Counted from the stretch's first letter, positions 43,898 to 56,420 are shown. The stretch: DNA of 64,000 nt from Phenylobacterium sp. LH3H17 (GCF_024298925.1 NZ_CP101283.1:3105001-3169000); one strand, 5' to 3'. The notes: generated by a model from the letters alone, not told the origin. Translations and numbers: made by a program.

Positions 43898-45595
43898 CTA
43901 CGGCCGGAAGAGCTGTCTCCGCCCCGCGCCGTCGCGCCAGTGGCTGGTCTCCGCCAGGTGCCACCGCATGGCCGCGCGCGCCGCGCCCTGCAGGTCGTCC
44001 AGCGACGGGCTCGGCCCGAGCTGCGCGGCCAGGCCTTGCAGCCTTTGGCCGATGCGCTCGCTCCGCGCGCTCTGCTCCTTGAATTCCAGCTTGGCCTCGA
44101 GCGCCATGGTCGCGGCGGCGAACGCCGGGACGACCGTTCCCGCCATGGCCACCACCCCGCTGATCCAATGGGGGACATGCAGGCCCAGCGGGTGGGACAA
44201 GGCGTGGGCCACCAGGTAGCTGGCGAACAGCGCCAGGAGGAACACGAAGGCAGCGTTCTCCGCCACATGGATCCTATGGGCGATCCGTCCCTCCCGCTTG
44301 CTGACCGCAAGATGATAGGCGGCCTGCCCCTCGACCAGTTCGCTCAAGGCCCAGCGGCCCCAACTCGTCACCCGAAACTCATCGAATTTCCCATGCGGCA
44401 GGCCCGCCTTGCGCAGGATCGCCTGCTCAGGCTCCAGGGCCTGGCGCACGATGGGCGGGGTGCGGGTGCTGACCAGGCTGACCCCGAGCGGCCAGCAGGC
44501 GCGGATGAGCCGCAACTGCTCGGCCAGGTGGCGTTCCTCGCCCCAGCGCTCGTGTTGCCGCGCCCGCGCTGCGCTGGACCAGACCCAGAGCGCGGCCAGG
44601 CCCAGCATGAGCTCGATGAAGACGGCCGTGATCTTGAAGCCAGGCCAGATTGTCCACGCGGAACCGACGATCGCGGCCGTGACCATCGCCAGCAGCAGCA
44701 GGATTTGTTCGGAACGATGCACCGCCGACAGCCGGTTCGCGTGCTGGTCGGCGCTCATATAGGCTGCGGTCAACAGCTGGAAGCCGCCCTGCTCGGCGAG
44801 GTCTTCAGGAACCGGATGCGCCGCGGCCATGCCCGTGACGCGGCCGCCCATGAGTGTCCGAAACGCGCCATAGGTCTTCCAGAGCCATCCATGCAGCCAG
44901 GCGTCGAGCCTGGTGCTCTTGTCGCCGGCGGCCCGCGCCTGCCGGTCCACGGCGTCGGCGGCCTCGGCGGCGGCGAGGGCTTCGAGGTTGAGGGCCTCGC
45001 GGACATTCGCCTCGGTGGCCTCCTCCACATGCGACAGGTTGCCGGCCCCCAGCCCTTCCTGGAATTCGAGGAAGTCGAAATCGGACGGCAGCTTCTCAGG
45101 CCTGATCAAGCGCAGGCGAGGCGAGTCCGACGGCTTCACCCACAGGACCGACAGCCCGGTCTCCAGCGCGCAACGCACGGCGTCGGCGGTCCCGCCCGCC
45201 CCTCGCGCCCGCTCACCTGTCCACACCACCACCAGCAGGTCGGCGGCCTCCACGACCAGCCGCGTCTGCTTCAGGTGAGGGTTGCGGCCCAGGGCCTCGG
45301 CCGCCGCCCCATCCAGCCAGGTGGCCGACTGGACCCCGCGCAGCTCGGCGGCCTGGCCTTCCGGATCGTCGAGGAACGGGAACACCGCGTGGATCGGCCC
45401 GAGCTGGGCCAGGCGCCAGGCCTCGGCGGCCAGTTCGTCGGCGCCGGGGGCCAGCCCGGTCAGCAGCCTGGCCTGCTCCACGCCGGCTTCGCGGATGAGC
45501 CGGAACGCGGCGTCCAGGCCTTCGGTGACGGGCTCGTGGTGGCCGAGATCATTGGCGCGATTATGGCCCGCGAACGCGAGCTGGATCATGGTCAT
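43898..45595 (-). CDS. SLOG-like sensor domain fused to 2TM (SLATT-type) membrane regions
   Basis: The 565-residue protein has an N-terminal Rossmann-like domain with SLOG features: LAFAGHN near the start, GLAPGADELAAEAW (residues 47-60), and LLVVVWTGERARGAGGTADAV (GAGGT at 132-136, split here from the following WVK). A helical stretch (about 190-250) follows, then AAYMSADQHANRLSAVHRSE, and four hydrophobic helices at about 298-316, 321-340, 446-466 and 476-495, matching the SLOG/SMODS-associated 2TM effector pattern. SLOG domains bind nucleotide signals. The ATG at 45595 is used; two nearby starts (45604 GTG, 45589 ATG) are possible. It lies 117 nt upstream of the TIR gene. Confidence 0.75.
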   Translation of the reverse strand: MTMIQLAFAGHNRANDLGHHEPVTEGLDAAFRLIREAGVEQARLLTGLAPGADELAAEAWRLAQLGPIHAVFPFLDDPEGQAAELRGVQSATWLDGAAAEALGRNPHLKQTRLVVEAADLLVVVWTGERARGAGGTADAVRCALETGLSVLWVKPSDSPRLRLIRPEKLPSDFDFLEFQEGLGAGNLSHVEEATEANVREALNLEALAAAEAADAVDRQARAAGDKSTRLDAWLHGWLWKTYGAFRTLMGGRVTGMAAAHPVPEDLAEQGGFQLLTAAYMSADQHANRLSAVHRSEQILLLLAMVTAAIVGSAWTIWPGFKITAVFIELMLGLAALWVWSSAARARQHERWGEERHLAEQLRLIRACWPLGVSLVSTRTPPIVRQALEPEQAILRKAGLPHGKFDEFRVTSWGRWALSELVEGQAAYHLAVSKREGRIAHRIHVAENAAFVFLLALFASYLVAHALSHPLGLHVPHWISGVVAMAGTVVPAFAAATMALEAKLEFKEQSARSERIGQRLQGLAAQLGPSPSLDDLQGAARAAMRWHLAETSHWRDGAGRRQLFRP

Positions 45596-45883
45596 GTCCG
45601 ACACCTGCGCTCGCCCCCCGTACGCCACGCGCCGTCGGCGCCTCGGTCTCGCCTCATGGCCAACCCCACTCATCCAGCACAGGGAAGAACGGTTTAGCCT
45701 CGCCGCGGCGGCGAGACTGCATAATATATGGGCTTGCCTCAATCCTTGATGGCTGAATACTACTCCCTTGGCGGCCGCTCCGCGCGTTATCGCGAATATT
45801 GTTTCTAAATATGTTCAAACATCGCCATCCTGGCGGATACGCTGGGGGGAATGCTTGTCCAGTTCCCGGAACTTCTGAGGGCA

Positions 45884-46471
45884 ATGCAAATGACTGATTT
45901 TGTTGGCACAACCCAGGGGTCGAATTTCCAACCCGTGGGTGTGGCGCGGGCCGCCTGCGCCCTGGCCGGCCTGCTGCTCCTGCAGGCCTGCGCCACCGAC
46001 CAGCCGCCCAAGCCCACCGTGTCGAAAACCGGGGCCGTGACGACCGAGGAGTTCCGGACCTCCGACTTCACCTGGTCCCAGGCGCCGGGAAAGGGCCGCA
46101 TCGAAGGCAGACTGACCTTCCAGTCCGGCGGAAAGCCCTACGGCTGCGCTGGAACCGGCGTGGTGTTGACGCCCGAAACGCCCTGGACCCGTCGCCGGAT
46201 GACCATTCTCTATGCGTCGCCCAAGCGCGCGGCGCTGCCGGCCGCCGAGGTCCGCGGCCGCACGCCCCCGGGTCGCAGCGCGGACTATTCGGCCTTCGTC
46301 AAGCGCGCCGCCTGCGACGCCTCCGGGCGCTTCGCCTTCAACGGGCTTCCTGATGGCGCGTGGTATGCGATCACGGTCGCCAAGCCGGCGCCGCCCGGCG
46401 TCGGCGCCGACATGGCCATCATGCGCCGCGTCGAGATCCGCGGCGGAAAGACCGTCGAACTCAGCCTCTGA
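45884..46471 (+). CDS. Lipoprotein with carboxypeptidase-regulatory-like domain
   Basis: The about 195-residue product has a hydrophobic segment ending in a lipobox-like LLLLQAC (Cys is the likely lipidation site) and a C-terminal beta-sandwich (GRIEGRLTFQSGGKPYGCAG...GRFAFNGLPDGAWYAITV) resembling carboxypeptidase regulatory or peptidase-associated domains. It would be attached to a membrane. The start is ambiguous; the ATG at 45884 follows GAGGG, while ATGs at 45851 and 45890 are alternatives. It is divergent from the SLOG gene, with 288 nt of AT-richer sequence between. Its function is unknown. Confidence 0.6.
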   Translation: MQMTDFVGTTQGSNFQPVGVARAACALAGLLLLQACATDQPPKPTVSKTGAVTTEEFRTSDFTWSQAPGKGRIEGRLTFQSGGKPYGCAGTGVVLTPETPWTRRRMTILYASPKRAALPAAEVRGRTPPGRSADYSAFVKRAACDASGRFAFNGLPDGAWYAITVAKPAPPGVGADMAIMRRVEIRGGKTVELSL

Positions 46472-46484
46472 CTTCGCATCGCGT

Positions 46485-47204
46485 CTAGACGCGGGGGTCT
46501 CCGCCAAGCCTGGCGAGGTCCGGGCGTCCGCGCACGAGGCGGCGGATGTCGTCTGAGGTGAAGTGCTCGCCCTCGCGATATAGGGCCTCATAGACGGCTC
46601 GGACGAAGTCCAGGTCGTCGGGACGATCGACGGTCCAGCGGACCTCGCCCTCGTCGCGATCCTGCGACACCCCGCCCAGGGTGAAGCGCTCGGGCCGGCG
46701 ATAGATGAAGGGCGTGACGTGTTCGCGCTCATAGGGGTCCACCGCCTCTGCGGCGGCCAGGCGCAACGTCCCGACGCTCATCACCTCGGCGTCCAAGCCC
46801 TTGGGGTAGGTGCGCGTCGGGAGGGTCGTGGCGGTGTAGTGGGCCTGCGAGGCGAGTTGCCGGCCGATCATCGTGTCGATCAGGCCCGGGTCGGTCAGCG
46901 GACAGTCGGCCGTCAGCCGCACGACAAGATCGGCCTCATCCAGCGCCGCGGCCGCGCCGGCGTAACGGGCGAGCACATCCTGCATCGATCCCCGGAAGAC
47001 CTCGACCCCGGCCTTGGTCAGGTGATCGGCCAGCACGTCGTCCGACCGGTCGTCGGAGGTGGCGACGATGAGGCGGTCGATGGCCCGCGCGCGGCTCAGG
47101 CGCTCGATCTGCCGCGCGATCATCGGGGCGCCGGCCAGGTCGGCCAGCACCTTGCCGGGCAGCCGCGTCGAGCTCATCCGCGCCTGGAGTATCGCCGCGA
47201 TCAT
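46485..47204 (-). CDS. pseF: Cytidylyltransferase of SpsF/PseF type (CMP-pseudaminic acid synthase-like)
   Basis: The 239-residue protein has the nucleotidyltransferase start MIAAILQARMSSTRLPGKVL and RLTADCPLTDPGLIDTM, as in the SpsF/NeuA/PseF group that activates sugars with CTP. The neighbouring flmG-like and pseH genes point to CMP-pseudaminic acid for flagellin glycosylation. GGAG lies 6 nt before the ATG. The exact sugar is inferred from context. Confidence 0.75.
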   Translation of the reverse strand: MIAAILQARMSSTRLPGKVLADLAGAPMIARQIERLSRARAIDRLIVATSDDRSDDVLADHLTKAGVEVFRGSMQDVLARYAGAAAALDEADLVVRLTADCPLTDPGLIDTMIGRQLASQAHYTATTLPTRTYPKGLDAEVMSVGTLRLAAAEAVDPYEREHVTPFIYRRPERFTLGGVSQDRDEGEVRWTVDRPDDLDFVRAVYEALYREGEHFTSDDIRRLVRGRPDLARLGGDPRV

Positions 47205-47227
47205 GGGAGGCTCCGCGCTTTCGAGGA

Positions 47228-49021
47228 TCAGGCCTTGCCGAACGCCGTCATGGCCTGGCCGACCTCGGCCATCACAGGGTCCCACTCGCGGAAGGCTTCG
47301 GGGACGAAAGTCCGCATCTGCGGGTACCAGGGATAGCGGTCGGTCCCCAGCCGCGCCCAGGCGCCGGCCATCGAGATCAGCCAGGAAGGCGCCCCGCAGG
47401 CCGCGGCGATGTTGGAGGTGGCGTTGGCGAAACCGACCACCAGATCGAGCGCGCAGGAGAGCGCGGCCACGTCGTCCAGGTCCTGCTTCAGGTCGATGCC
47501 CGGCGGATTCCAGATCTCGACGCCCAGCTCGCGGCGGGCCTGCTCCAGCTCGGCCTCGACGTCGCCGTACTGCAGGTTGACGAAGGTGATCCCCTGCGCC
47601 GCCAGCACAGGCGCCCATTGCTCGAAGCTTGAATAGTAGCGGTGCCGGGCGCCCATCGTGCTGCCGCTCTTCCACAGCAGGCCCACCTTGCGGCCGGCCG
47701 GGGCGGTGTCCAGCACCGCGCGCCAGTGGGCCAGGCGCGCCGGATCGGCTTCCAGGAAGCGCGGACGGTTCGGATAGGCTGCCACCTCGCGGCGGAACTG
47801 GCGCAGCAGCGAACCTATGGGGGTCCAGAGGTCGATCCGCGCCGTCGCCGCCTCGTCCAGGAACGGCGCCAGGCGATAGGTGCGGCCTTCGGCCTGGTAG
47901 GTCGCGTGGGCGCCCACATGGGCCGTGGGGAAGCTGCGCTGAAACAGCGGCACGAGGCGCGGCTCGACCGCCAGGGTCAGCCGGCCCTCGGGGCCCAGGG
48001 CTTCGATGACGTCGGGAACGACATTGGCGAACATGACCTCGTCGCCCAGGCCCTGCTCGCCGACGATCAGCATCGACTTGCCGGCCAGGTCGGCGCCCGG
48101 ACTCCAGCGTGGGCGATCGACCAGCACGAGGGTGACGTCGGCGAAGCTCGGATCCAGGCGGGCCTCGTAGTCGTCCCAGCCCTCGCCCACCCGGCCGAGG
48201 TCCAGGAGGATCGTCGAGCGGGCCAGCCGCATCATGAGCCGCTCGTCGAGCGGCATGGTCGCGGTCATCGCCCGTTCGCAGTCCTCCAGCGCCCCTGCCG
48301 AGTCGCCCTGGAACAGCCGGACATTGCCGCGATTGTAGCGGGCCTTGGCGAAGTCCGGATCCAGCCGCAGAGCCTCGTCGAAGAAGATCTGCGCGGTGGC
48401 CGGGTCGCCCTGCTCGGCCAGCGTGCTGCCCAGCGTATTCCAAAGCAGCGGCTGGTCCGGCGCCCGGCCGACGGCCGACTTCAGGAGTTCGATGGCGTCG
48501 TCGTAGCGATGCTCGTCACGCAGCACGCAGGCCAGATTGTTGGCCCCCTCGTGATCCTCCGGGAACCGCGCCAGGTGATGGCGGAACAGCTTCTCGGCCA
48601 CCGCCTTCTGACCCATGCGGTAGGCCAGGCGTCCCAGGTTGTTGGCGATCTCGGCATGGTCGGGCAGCAGGGCCAGCGCCGACTCGTAGCAGGTGATCGA
48701 ACCCGCGAAGTCGCCGGCCTTCTCGCGGGCGATGGCCAGCAGGTACCAGCCGAACCCGTTCCGCTCGTCCTGTTCCAGCGCCTTGATCGCCCACTCGGCG
48801 CCGGCCTTGGCGTCGCCGGCGTTCAGGGCGGCCACCGCCTGGTGCAGCATTGGCTGGATCTTGAGGGCCTTCAGTTCCTCGACGGCGAGCGACAGCTTGG
48901 CCAGGGCGTCGCGGGAGCCGGAGTCGCCCACCGCGCCCGCGGCCAGCCGCGCCGGGGTCGGCGCGGCGCCGACCCCGAGCGCCGCGGGCGATGTTGCGCT
49001 GGGCGCGGACGGGCGCGGCAT
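47228..49021 (-). CDS. flmG: TPR-containing flagellin glycosyltransferase, FlmG-like
   Basis: The 597-residue protein has an Ala/Pro-rich start, about six TPR-like helical pairs (for example SITCYESALALLPDHAEIAN and TAQIFFDEALRLDPDFAKAR), and a C-terminal glycosyltransferase-like domain (VGEQGLGDEVMFANVV, KVGLLWKSGSTMGARHRYYS, LDLVVGFANATSNIAAACGA). FlmG of Caulobacter has this TPR-plus-GT plan and glycosylates flagellins with pseudaminic acid. The ATG at 49021 is chosen over one 45 nt upstream because GGAG lies before it. The cytidylyltransferase follows. Confidence 0.75.
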   Translation of the reverse strand: MPRPSAPSATSPAALGVGAAPTPARLAAGAVGDSGSRDALAKLSLAVEELKALKIQPMLHQAVAALNAGDAKAGAEWAIKALEQDERNGFGWYLLAIAREKAGDFAGSITCYESALALLPDHAEIANNLGRLAYRMGQKAVAEKLFRHHLARFPEDHEGANNLACVLRDEHRYDDAIELLKSAVGRAPDQPLLWNTLGSTLAEQGDPATAQIFFDEALRLDPDFAKARYNRGNVRLFQGDSAGALEDCERAMTATMPLDERLMMRLARSTILLDLGRVGEGWDDYEARLDPSFADVTLVLVDRPRWSPGADLAGKSMLIVGEQGLGDEVMFANVVPDVIEALGPEGRLTLAVEPRLVPLFQRSFPTAHVGAHATYQAEGRTYRLAPFLDEAATARIDLWTPIGSLLRQFRREVAAYPNRPRFLEADPARLAHWRAVLDTAPAGRKVGLLWKSGSTMGARHRYYSSFEQWAPVLAAQGITFVNLQYGDVEAELEQARRELGVEIWNPPGIDLKQDLDDVAALSCALDLVVGFANATSNIAAACGAPSWLISMAGAWARLGTDRYPWYPQMRTFVPEAFREWDPVMAEVGQAMTAFGKA

Positions 49022-49099
49022 GGCCTGACTCCGGAGCGGGCGAGGATCGGAAGATGCTTCGCCCATATACGGTTAACCGCCGCCTAAGCCGCGGCCTGG

Positions 49100-49660
49100 C
49101 TAGACGGGGTAGCCGCGCGCCGCCAGTCGTTCGCGGCTCGCCTCGCGGACCTTCGCCCAGTCGCTGGCCAACAGGCCCAGGGCCACGACGTCCGTGGCCT
49201 TGCCGTCCTTCCAGACGTGTTCGCGCAACAGGGCCTCGCGCGTGAAGCCGAAGGCCTCGTGCATCTTCCAGACCGCCTCGTTGTCGATCAGCACCTCGCA
49301 GCAGAGCTTGTTCAGGCCCAGCTCGCCGAAGACATGCTCGATGACGAAATACTCGACATAGGCGCCGACCCCTCGCCCCCGGACCGACGGGTCGGCGAGG
49401 TAGTAGGCCCAGGCCGTGCGGCGGTGGGCCGGCGCATAGTCGGCCAGATTGGCCAAGCCGACCGGCAGGCCGTCCAGCTCGATGATCCAGTAGCGCCGGG
49501 CGGGGTCGGCCAGGGCGGCGGCGAACCAGCGGTCGTGCTCCGCCTGGGAGATGACATGGTCGGTGTACATCCAGTGCCGGATCTCAGGCAGGTTGCGCCA
49601 GGCGAGCATGCGGTCGGAGTCGGCGGGACCCGGCGGGCGCATCTTCACATCTACGGCCAT
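49100..49660 (-). CDS. pseH: PseH-type N-acetyltransferase (pseudaminic acid pathway)
   Basis: The 186-residue GNAT enzyme has the PseH arrangement: MLAWRNLPEIRHWMYTDHVI at the start and the acetyl-CoA loop DPSVRGRGVGAYVEYF, then NKLCCEVLIDNEAVWKMHEA. PseH acetylates UDP-4-amino-altrosamine on the route to pseudaminic acid. It lies just upstream of the flmG-like gene on the same strand. Other pathway genes (pseB, pseC, pseG, pseI) are not in the window. Confidence 0.78.
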   Translation of the reverse strand: MAVDVKMRPPGPADSDRMLAWRNLPEIRHWMYTDHVISQAEHDRWFAAALADPARRYWIIELDGLPVGLANLADYAPAHRRTAWAYYLADPSVRGRGVGAYVEYFVIEHVFGELGLNKLCCEVLIDNEAVWKMHEAFGFTREALLREHVWKDGKATDVVALGLLASDWAKVREASRERLAARGYPV

Positions 49661-49721
49661 GGCGGCTTCTTCCGTTCAGCGCCGGCGAGGACCGTCGGTC
49701 GTGGCTGCTACCGATCCCCCG

Positions 49722-50945
49722 CTACAGCCCCAAAACCATCTTGGCCATGATGTTGTGCTGGATCTCGTTGGACCCGGCATAGATCGAGGTCTTGCGGTAG
49801 TTGAAGTACATGGGCGCCACCGTGGCGGCGTAGTCGGCGCCGGCCCGCGGGACATTGGTCTCCCCGTGCAGTTCGGCCCAGGTGTCGCGCACGAAGGGCT
49901 GGGCGTAGATACCCGCCGCCTCCAGGGCCAGTTCCGTCACCGCCTGCTGCGCCTGCGAGCCTTCCAGCTTCAGCATGGAGGACGCCGCCCCCATGGCCTC
50001 GCCCGCGGTCCGCGCCGCGAACATCCGCAGCTCGGTGGCGTTCAGCACGTCGACCTTGATCTGCAGCTCGGACAGCTTCCGGCGGAAATCGGGATCGTCC
50101 ATCATCCGGCGTCCGCCGTCGGACGGCTCGACCCCGGCGATCTTCTTGACCTTGGCCAACTGGTTGGTGAGGCCCGCCGCATAGGGATTGCCGCGCTCGA
50201 ACTGCAGCAGGTACTTGGCGTAGGTCCAGCCCTGCCCCTCCTCGCCGATGCGGTTGGAAACCGGGACCCGGACGTCCTCGAAGAACACCTGGTTGATCTC
50301 TTCGTCGCCCACCGGCGGGCCGTCCAGGGTTGGCAGCGGCACGATGGTGATGCCCGGCGTCTTCATGTCGAGCAGCAGGAAGCTGATCCCCATCTGCCGG
50401 ATCGGCTCGACGGAGGTCCGGACCAGGCAGAACATCCAATCGGCGTGCTGGGCGTAGGTCGTCCAGATTTTTGAACCGTTCAGTACATAATGATCGCCGT
50501 CGCGCTCGGCCTTCATGGAAAGCGAGGCGAGGTCCGATCCGGAACCCGGCTCGGAGTAACCCTGGCACCACCACACGTCGGACGAGAGGATCTTCGGCAG
50601 GTGCTGGGCCTTCTGCTCCGGCGTGCCGAAGGCCATGACCACGGGCGCGCACATCTTCAGGCCCATGTTGCTGGTCGCCGGCGCCCCGGCCAGCGCCATC
50701 TCCATGTCGAAGATGTACTTCTGCGCGTGGTTCCAGCCGGTCCCGCCATATTCCGTCGGCCAATCGGGCGCGATCCAGCCCTTTTCGCCCAGCCGCTTCA
50801 GCCAGCGGATCTGGCCCGCCTTGCCGATGTGGCCGTTCTTCGACTGGGCCATGTGGGCCCGCATGTCGTCGTCATAGGCGTCGGCGATGAACGCCCGGAC
50901 CTCGTCGCGGAAGGCGAGGTCTTCCTTGGAGAAGTCGAGGTCCAT
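49722..50945 (-). CDS. Acyl-CoA dehydrogenase family protein
   Basis: The 407-residue flavoenzyme has the family blocks [40 protein letters not shown] and the end SNEIQHNIMAKMVLGL. It is of the long-chain/FadE-like soluble ACAD type without a clear substrate. AGGAG precedes the ATG. The ABM gene lies 9 nt upstream and probably shares its operon. A perfect CAAACGTTTG palindrome in front of that gene may be the operator. Confidence 0.9.
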   Translation of the reverse strand: MDLDFSKEDLAFRDEVRAFIADAYDDDMRAHMAQSKNGHIGKAGQIRWLKRLGEKGWIAPDWPTEYGGTGWNHAQKYIFDMEMALAGAPATSNMGLKMCAPVVMAFGTPEQKAQHLPKILSSDVWWCQGYSEPGSGSDLASLSMKAERDGDHYVLNGSKIWTTYAQHADWMFCLVRTSVEPIRQMGISFLLLDMKTPGITIVPLPTLDGPPVGDEEINQVFFEDVRVPVSNRIGEEGQGWTYAKYLLQFERGNPYAAGLTNQLAKVKKIAGVEPSDGGRRMMDDPDFRRKLSELQIKVDVLNATELRMFAARTAGEAMGAASSMLKLEGSQAQQAVTELALEAAGIYAQPFVRDTWAELHGETNVPRAGADYAATVAPMYFNYRKTSIYAGSNEIQHNIMAKMVLGL

Positions 50946-50954
50946 GGCGCGCTC

Positions 50955-51242
50955 CTAGACGGCGTCGAGATATTCGATCTCGGGGCGGCCGCCCATGCAG
51001 GGGCCCATCTTGGCGCCGGCGGCCTTGAAGTAGTCGGTCTGGCCATGGGCGCTCAGCGCGTCCTGGTCCTTGTAGAGCTCCAGCACCTTGTAGACCGTCG
51101 CGTCGGTCCGGCTCTTCGTCAGTTGGTAGAAGACATTGCCCGGCTCGTTGGCCCGGACCTGCGCGGCCAGATCGGTGAAGATCGCCTCGAACTCACCCTG
51201 CTTGCCGTCCTGGACCTTCAAGGTCGCCACCACGCCGATCAT
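50955..51242 (-). CDS. ABM-domain (antibiotic biosynthesis monooxygenase-like) protein
   Basis: The 95-residue protein has the dimeric alpha-beta barrel ABM pattern: MIGVVATLKVQDGKQGEFEAI, EPGNVFYQLTKSRTDATVYKV and YKDQDALSAHGQTDYFKAAG. Members are small monooxygenases or quinol-type oxidoreductases. It is codirectional with the acyl-CoA dehydrogenase, which starts 9 nt downstream. The function in this pathway is unknown. Confidence 0.85.
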   Translation of the reverse strand: MIGVVATLKVQDGKQGEFEAIFTDLAAQVRANEPGNVFYQLTKSRTDATVYKVLELYKDQDALSAHGQTDYFKAAGAKMGPCMGGRPEIEYLDAV

Positions 51243-51252
51243 GCCGTTCTCC

Positions 51253-51262
51253 CAAACGTTTG
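51253..51262. promoter_or_regulatory. Palindrome CAAACGTTTG upstream of the ABM-ACAD operon
   Basis: A perfect 10-bp palindrome lies 11 nt before the ABM start, followed by a further TTTG on its outer side. Such sites often bind TetR-family repressors of fatty-acid genes. The symmetry is seen; the regulator is not in the immediate neighbourhood. Confidence 0.4.
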
Positions 51263-51318
51263 TTTGAGGCCACGCTAGAGGGCCGAGTGATCATCGGCAA
51301 GTCAAAGCACGCCCAGTT

Positions 51319-51461
51319 CCTCCCCCAGCGCGCAGCGCGATTTGGGGGAGGTGGCGCGTCGCCCTCTTTGGCGACGTGACGGAGGGGGTTGAAGCCCACA
51401 AGCAAGAGTCAAAGTCCCCCTCAGTCGGCCAAGTGGCCGACAGCTCCCCCAATAGGGAAGC
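51319..51461 (-). repeat. Composite palindromic intergenic repeat, copy C (inverted)
   Basis: Same layout as copy B: CCTCCCCC...GGGGGAGG hairpin, GACGGAGGGGGTTGAAGCCCA, GAGTCAAAGTCCCCCT and a slightly degenerate terminal CTCCCCC/AGGGA arm. It lies between the ABM gene promoter and the small membrane protein gene. Confidence 0.8.
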
Positions 51462-51492
51462 AACTTGGGAATTGCGGCGATTCTGGAAGGCC

Positions 51493-51783
51493 CTACCGCC
51501 CCGCGGGTTCGTTCCAGCCGTAGGCCACCCAGTGGTGGCCGCCCAGGTTGCGGGCCTCGATGACGCCGTCGTCGCGGCGGACGTGGGCGCGCCTGGCGCG
51601 GAGCGCGAGGCCGGCTAGGGCCAGGAGAGCCGAGGCCATCACCGCGATCACCACCACGGTGGCGGCGAAGAACACCGCCAGCACCGCGCCGATGGCGACG
51701 GCCGCGGCCGTGGCGAGGGCCCCGCCCAGCATCGCAAGGCTGCGAAGGGCCGAACCGTGCTTCCTGGCGAATTCCCGGACCAT
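51493..51783 (-). CDS. Small membrane protein of unknown function
   Basis: The 96-residue protein has a basic N-terminus (MVREFARKHGSALRSL) and two hydrophobic stretches (about 17-36 and 37-60, Ala/Val-rich), then a polar C-terminus ending in GHHWVAYGWNEPAGR. It could be an inner-membrane hairpin protein. No family was recognised. The frame has codon usage like its neighbours, which supports a real gene. Confidence 0.55.
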   Translation of the reverse strand: MVREFARKHGSALRSLAMLGGALATAAAVAIGAVLAVFFAATVVVIAVMASALLALAGLALRARRAHVRRDDGVIEARNLGGHHWVAYGWNEPAGR

Positions 51784-51888
51784 GGCTTCCTCGATGGCGC
51801 CGCTTTTCTCAGCGGCTAGAACGATTATGTCGGACGGGCGATCCCGAACGTCAACTCTAGGCGACGAAATCCTGAAAAAGTGGCGGCA

Positions 51889-52584
51889 TCATGCCACGCC
51901 TTCGAGCGCCATCGCTTTGCGTTCGCGCATAATGGTGTCGAAAGCCGCATTGATCGCCGCGGCCTTGGCCTCGGCCACCTCGATGAACTCGCTGGGCAGG
52001 CCGCGGGCGCGGGCGCGGTCGGGGTGGGCGTCGGCCACCGCCCGGCGCCAGACCGCGCGCACCGCCTCGTCGCTGGCGTCGTGCTCGACGTCCAGAACGC
52101 CATAGGGATCGTCGGACGCCAGGCCCAGGTGCGTGGCCCGCAGCCGCCGGAACACCAGGGGCGAGAAGCCGAACAGGTCGGAGACGTTCTCGATATAGTC
52201 CAGCTCGTCCTGCGACACCGCCCCGTCGGCCGCGGCGATGTGGAACAGGCCGTCCAGCACGTCCTCCAGCAGGGTCGGACAGCCGGCATAGCGCTTGGCC
52301 AGCCGCCGGGCGTAGCTCTCGTAGCCCCGCGTCGTCTGTCGGGCCAGGTCGTAGAGGCGGTGGATATTGCGCTCCGAGGCCGCATCGGGCGTGAACACTC
52401 GGGAAAAGACGTCGAACTCGCCGAGGCTGGCCCGGCCGTCGGCCTTGGCCAGCTTGGCGCCCAACGCCGTCACGGCGGTGGAAAAGGCGGGATCCTCGCC
52501 GGGCCGGGTGGCCGGGCAACCATCGCAGTCGCCCGCATCGGGCCGGCGGACTGCGAGCTCAGCAATGTTGCGCCAGAAGCTCAT
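51889..52584 (-). CDS. TerB-like and J-domain protein (DjlA-like)
   Basis: The 231-residue protein has a TerB-like helical domain (ALGAKLAKADGRASLGEFDVF...AAADGAVSQDELDYIENVS, about residues 35-150) and a C-terminal J domain whose DnaK-contacting HPD is visible in VADAHPDRARA. DjlA-type proteins are DnaK co-chaperones, but those have an N-terminal membrane anchor that is not seen here. The ATG lacks a strong ribosome site. It is a single gene convergent with none of its neighbours. Confidence 0.8.
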   Translation of the reverse strand: MSFWRNIAELAVRRPDAGDCDGCPATRPGEDPAFSTAVTALGAKLAKADGRASLGEFDVFSRVFTPDAASERNIHRLYDLARQTTRGYESYARRLAKRYAGCPTLLEDVLDGLFHIAAADGAVSQDELDYIENVSDLFGFSPLVFRRLRATHLGLASDDPYGVLDVEHDASDEAVRAVWRRAVADAHPDRARARGLPSEFIEVAEAKAAAINAAFDTIMRERKAMALEGVA

Positions 52585-52654
52585 GAGAGTTAGCCACCTG
52601 TAAGGCCTCGGGCGGGACCTGACAACGCGTATCCGGACATTGGAAGGTTAAGGT

Positions 52655-56401
<3,747 letters not shown>

Positions 56402-56420
56402 TCAAATTTTTCGAGGTCCA

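Noticed and set aside
49070..49082. GGTTAACCGCC as a CtrA site before the flmG-like gene
   Set aside because: Only a single TTAA half-site is present; no second half-site at the right distance was found.
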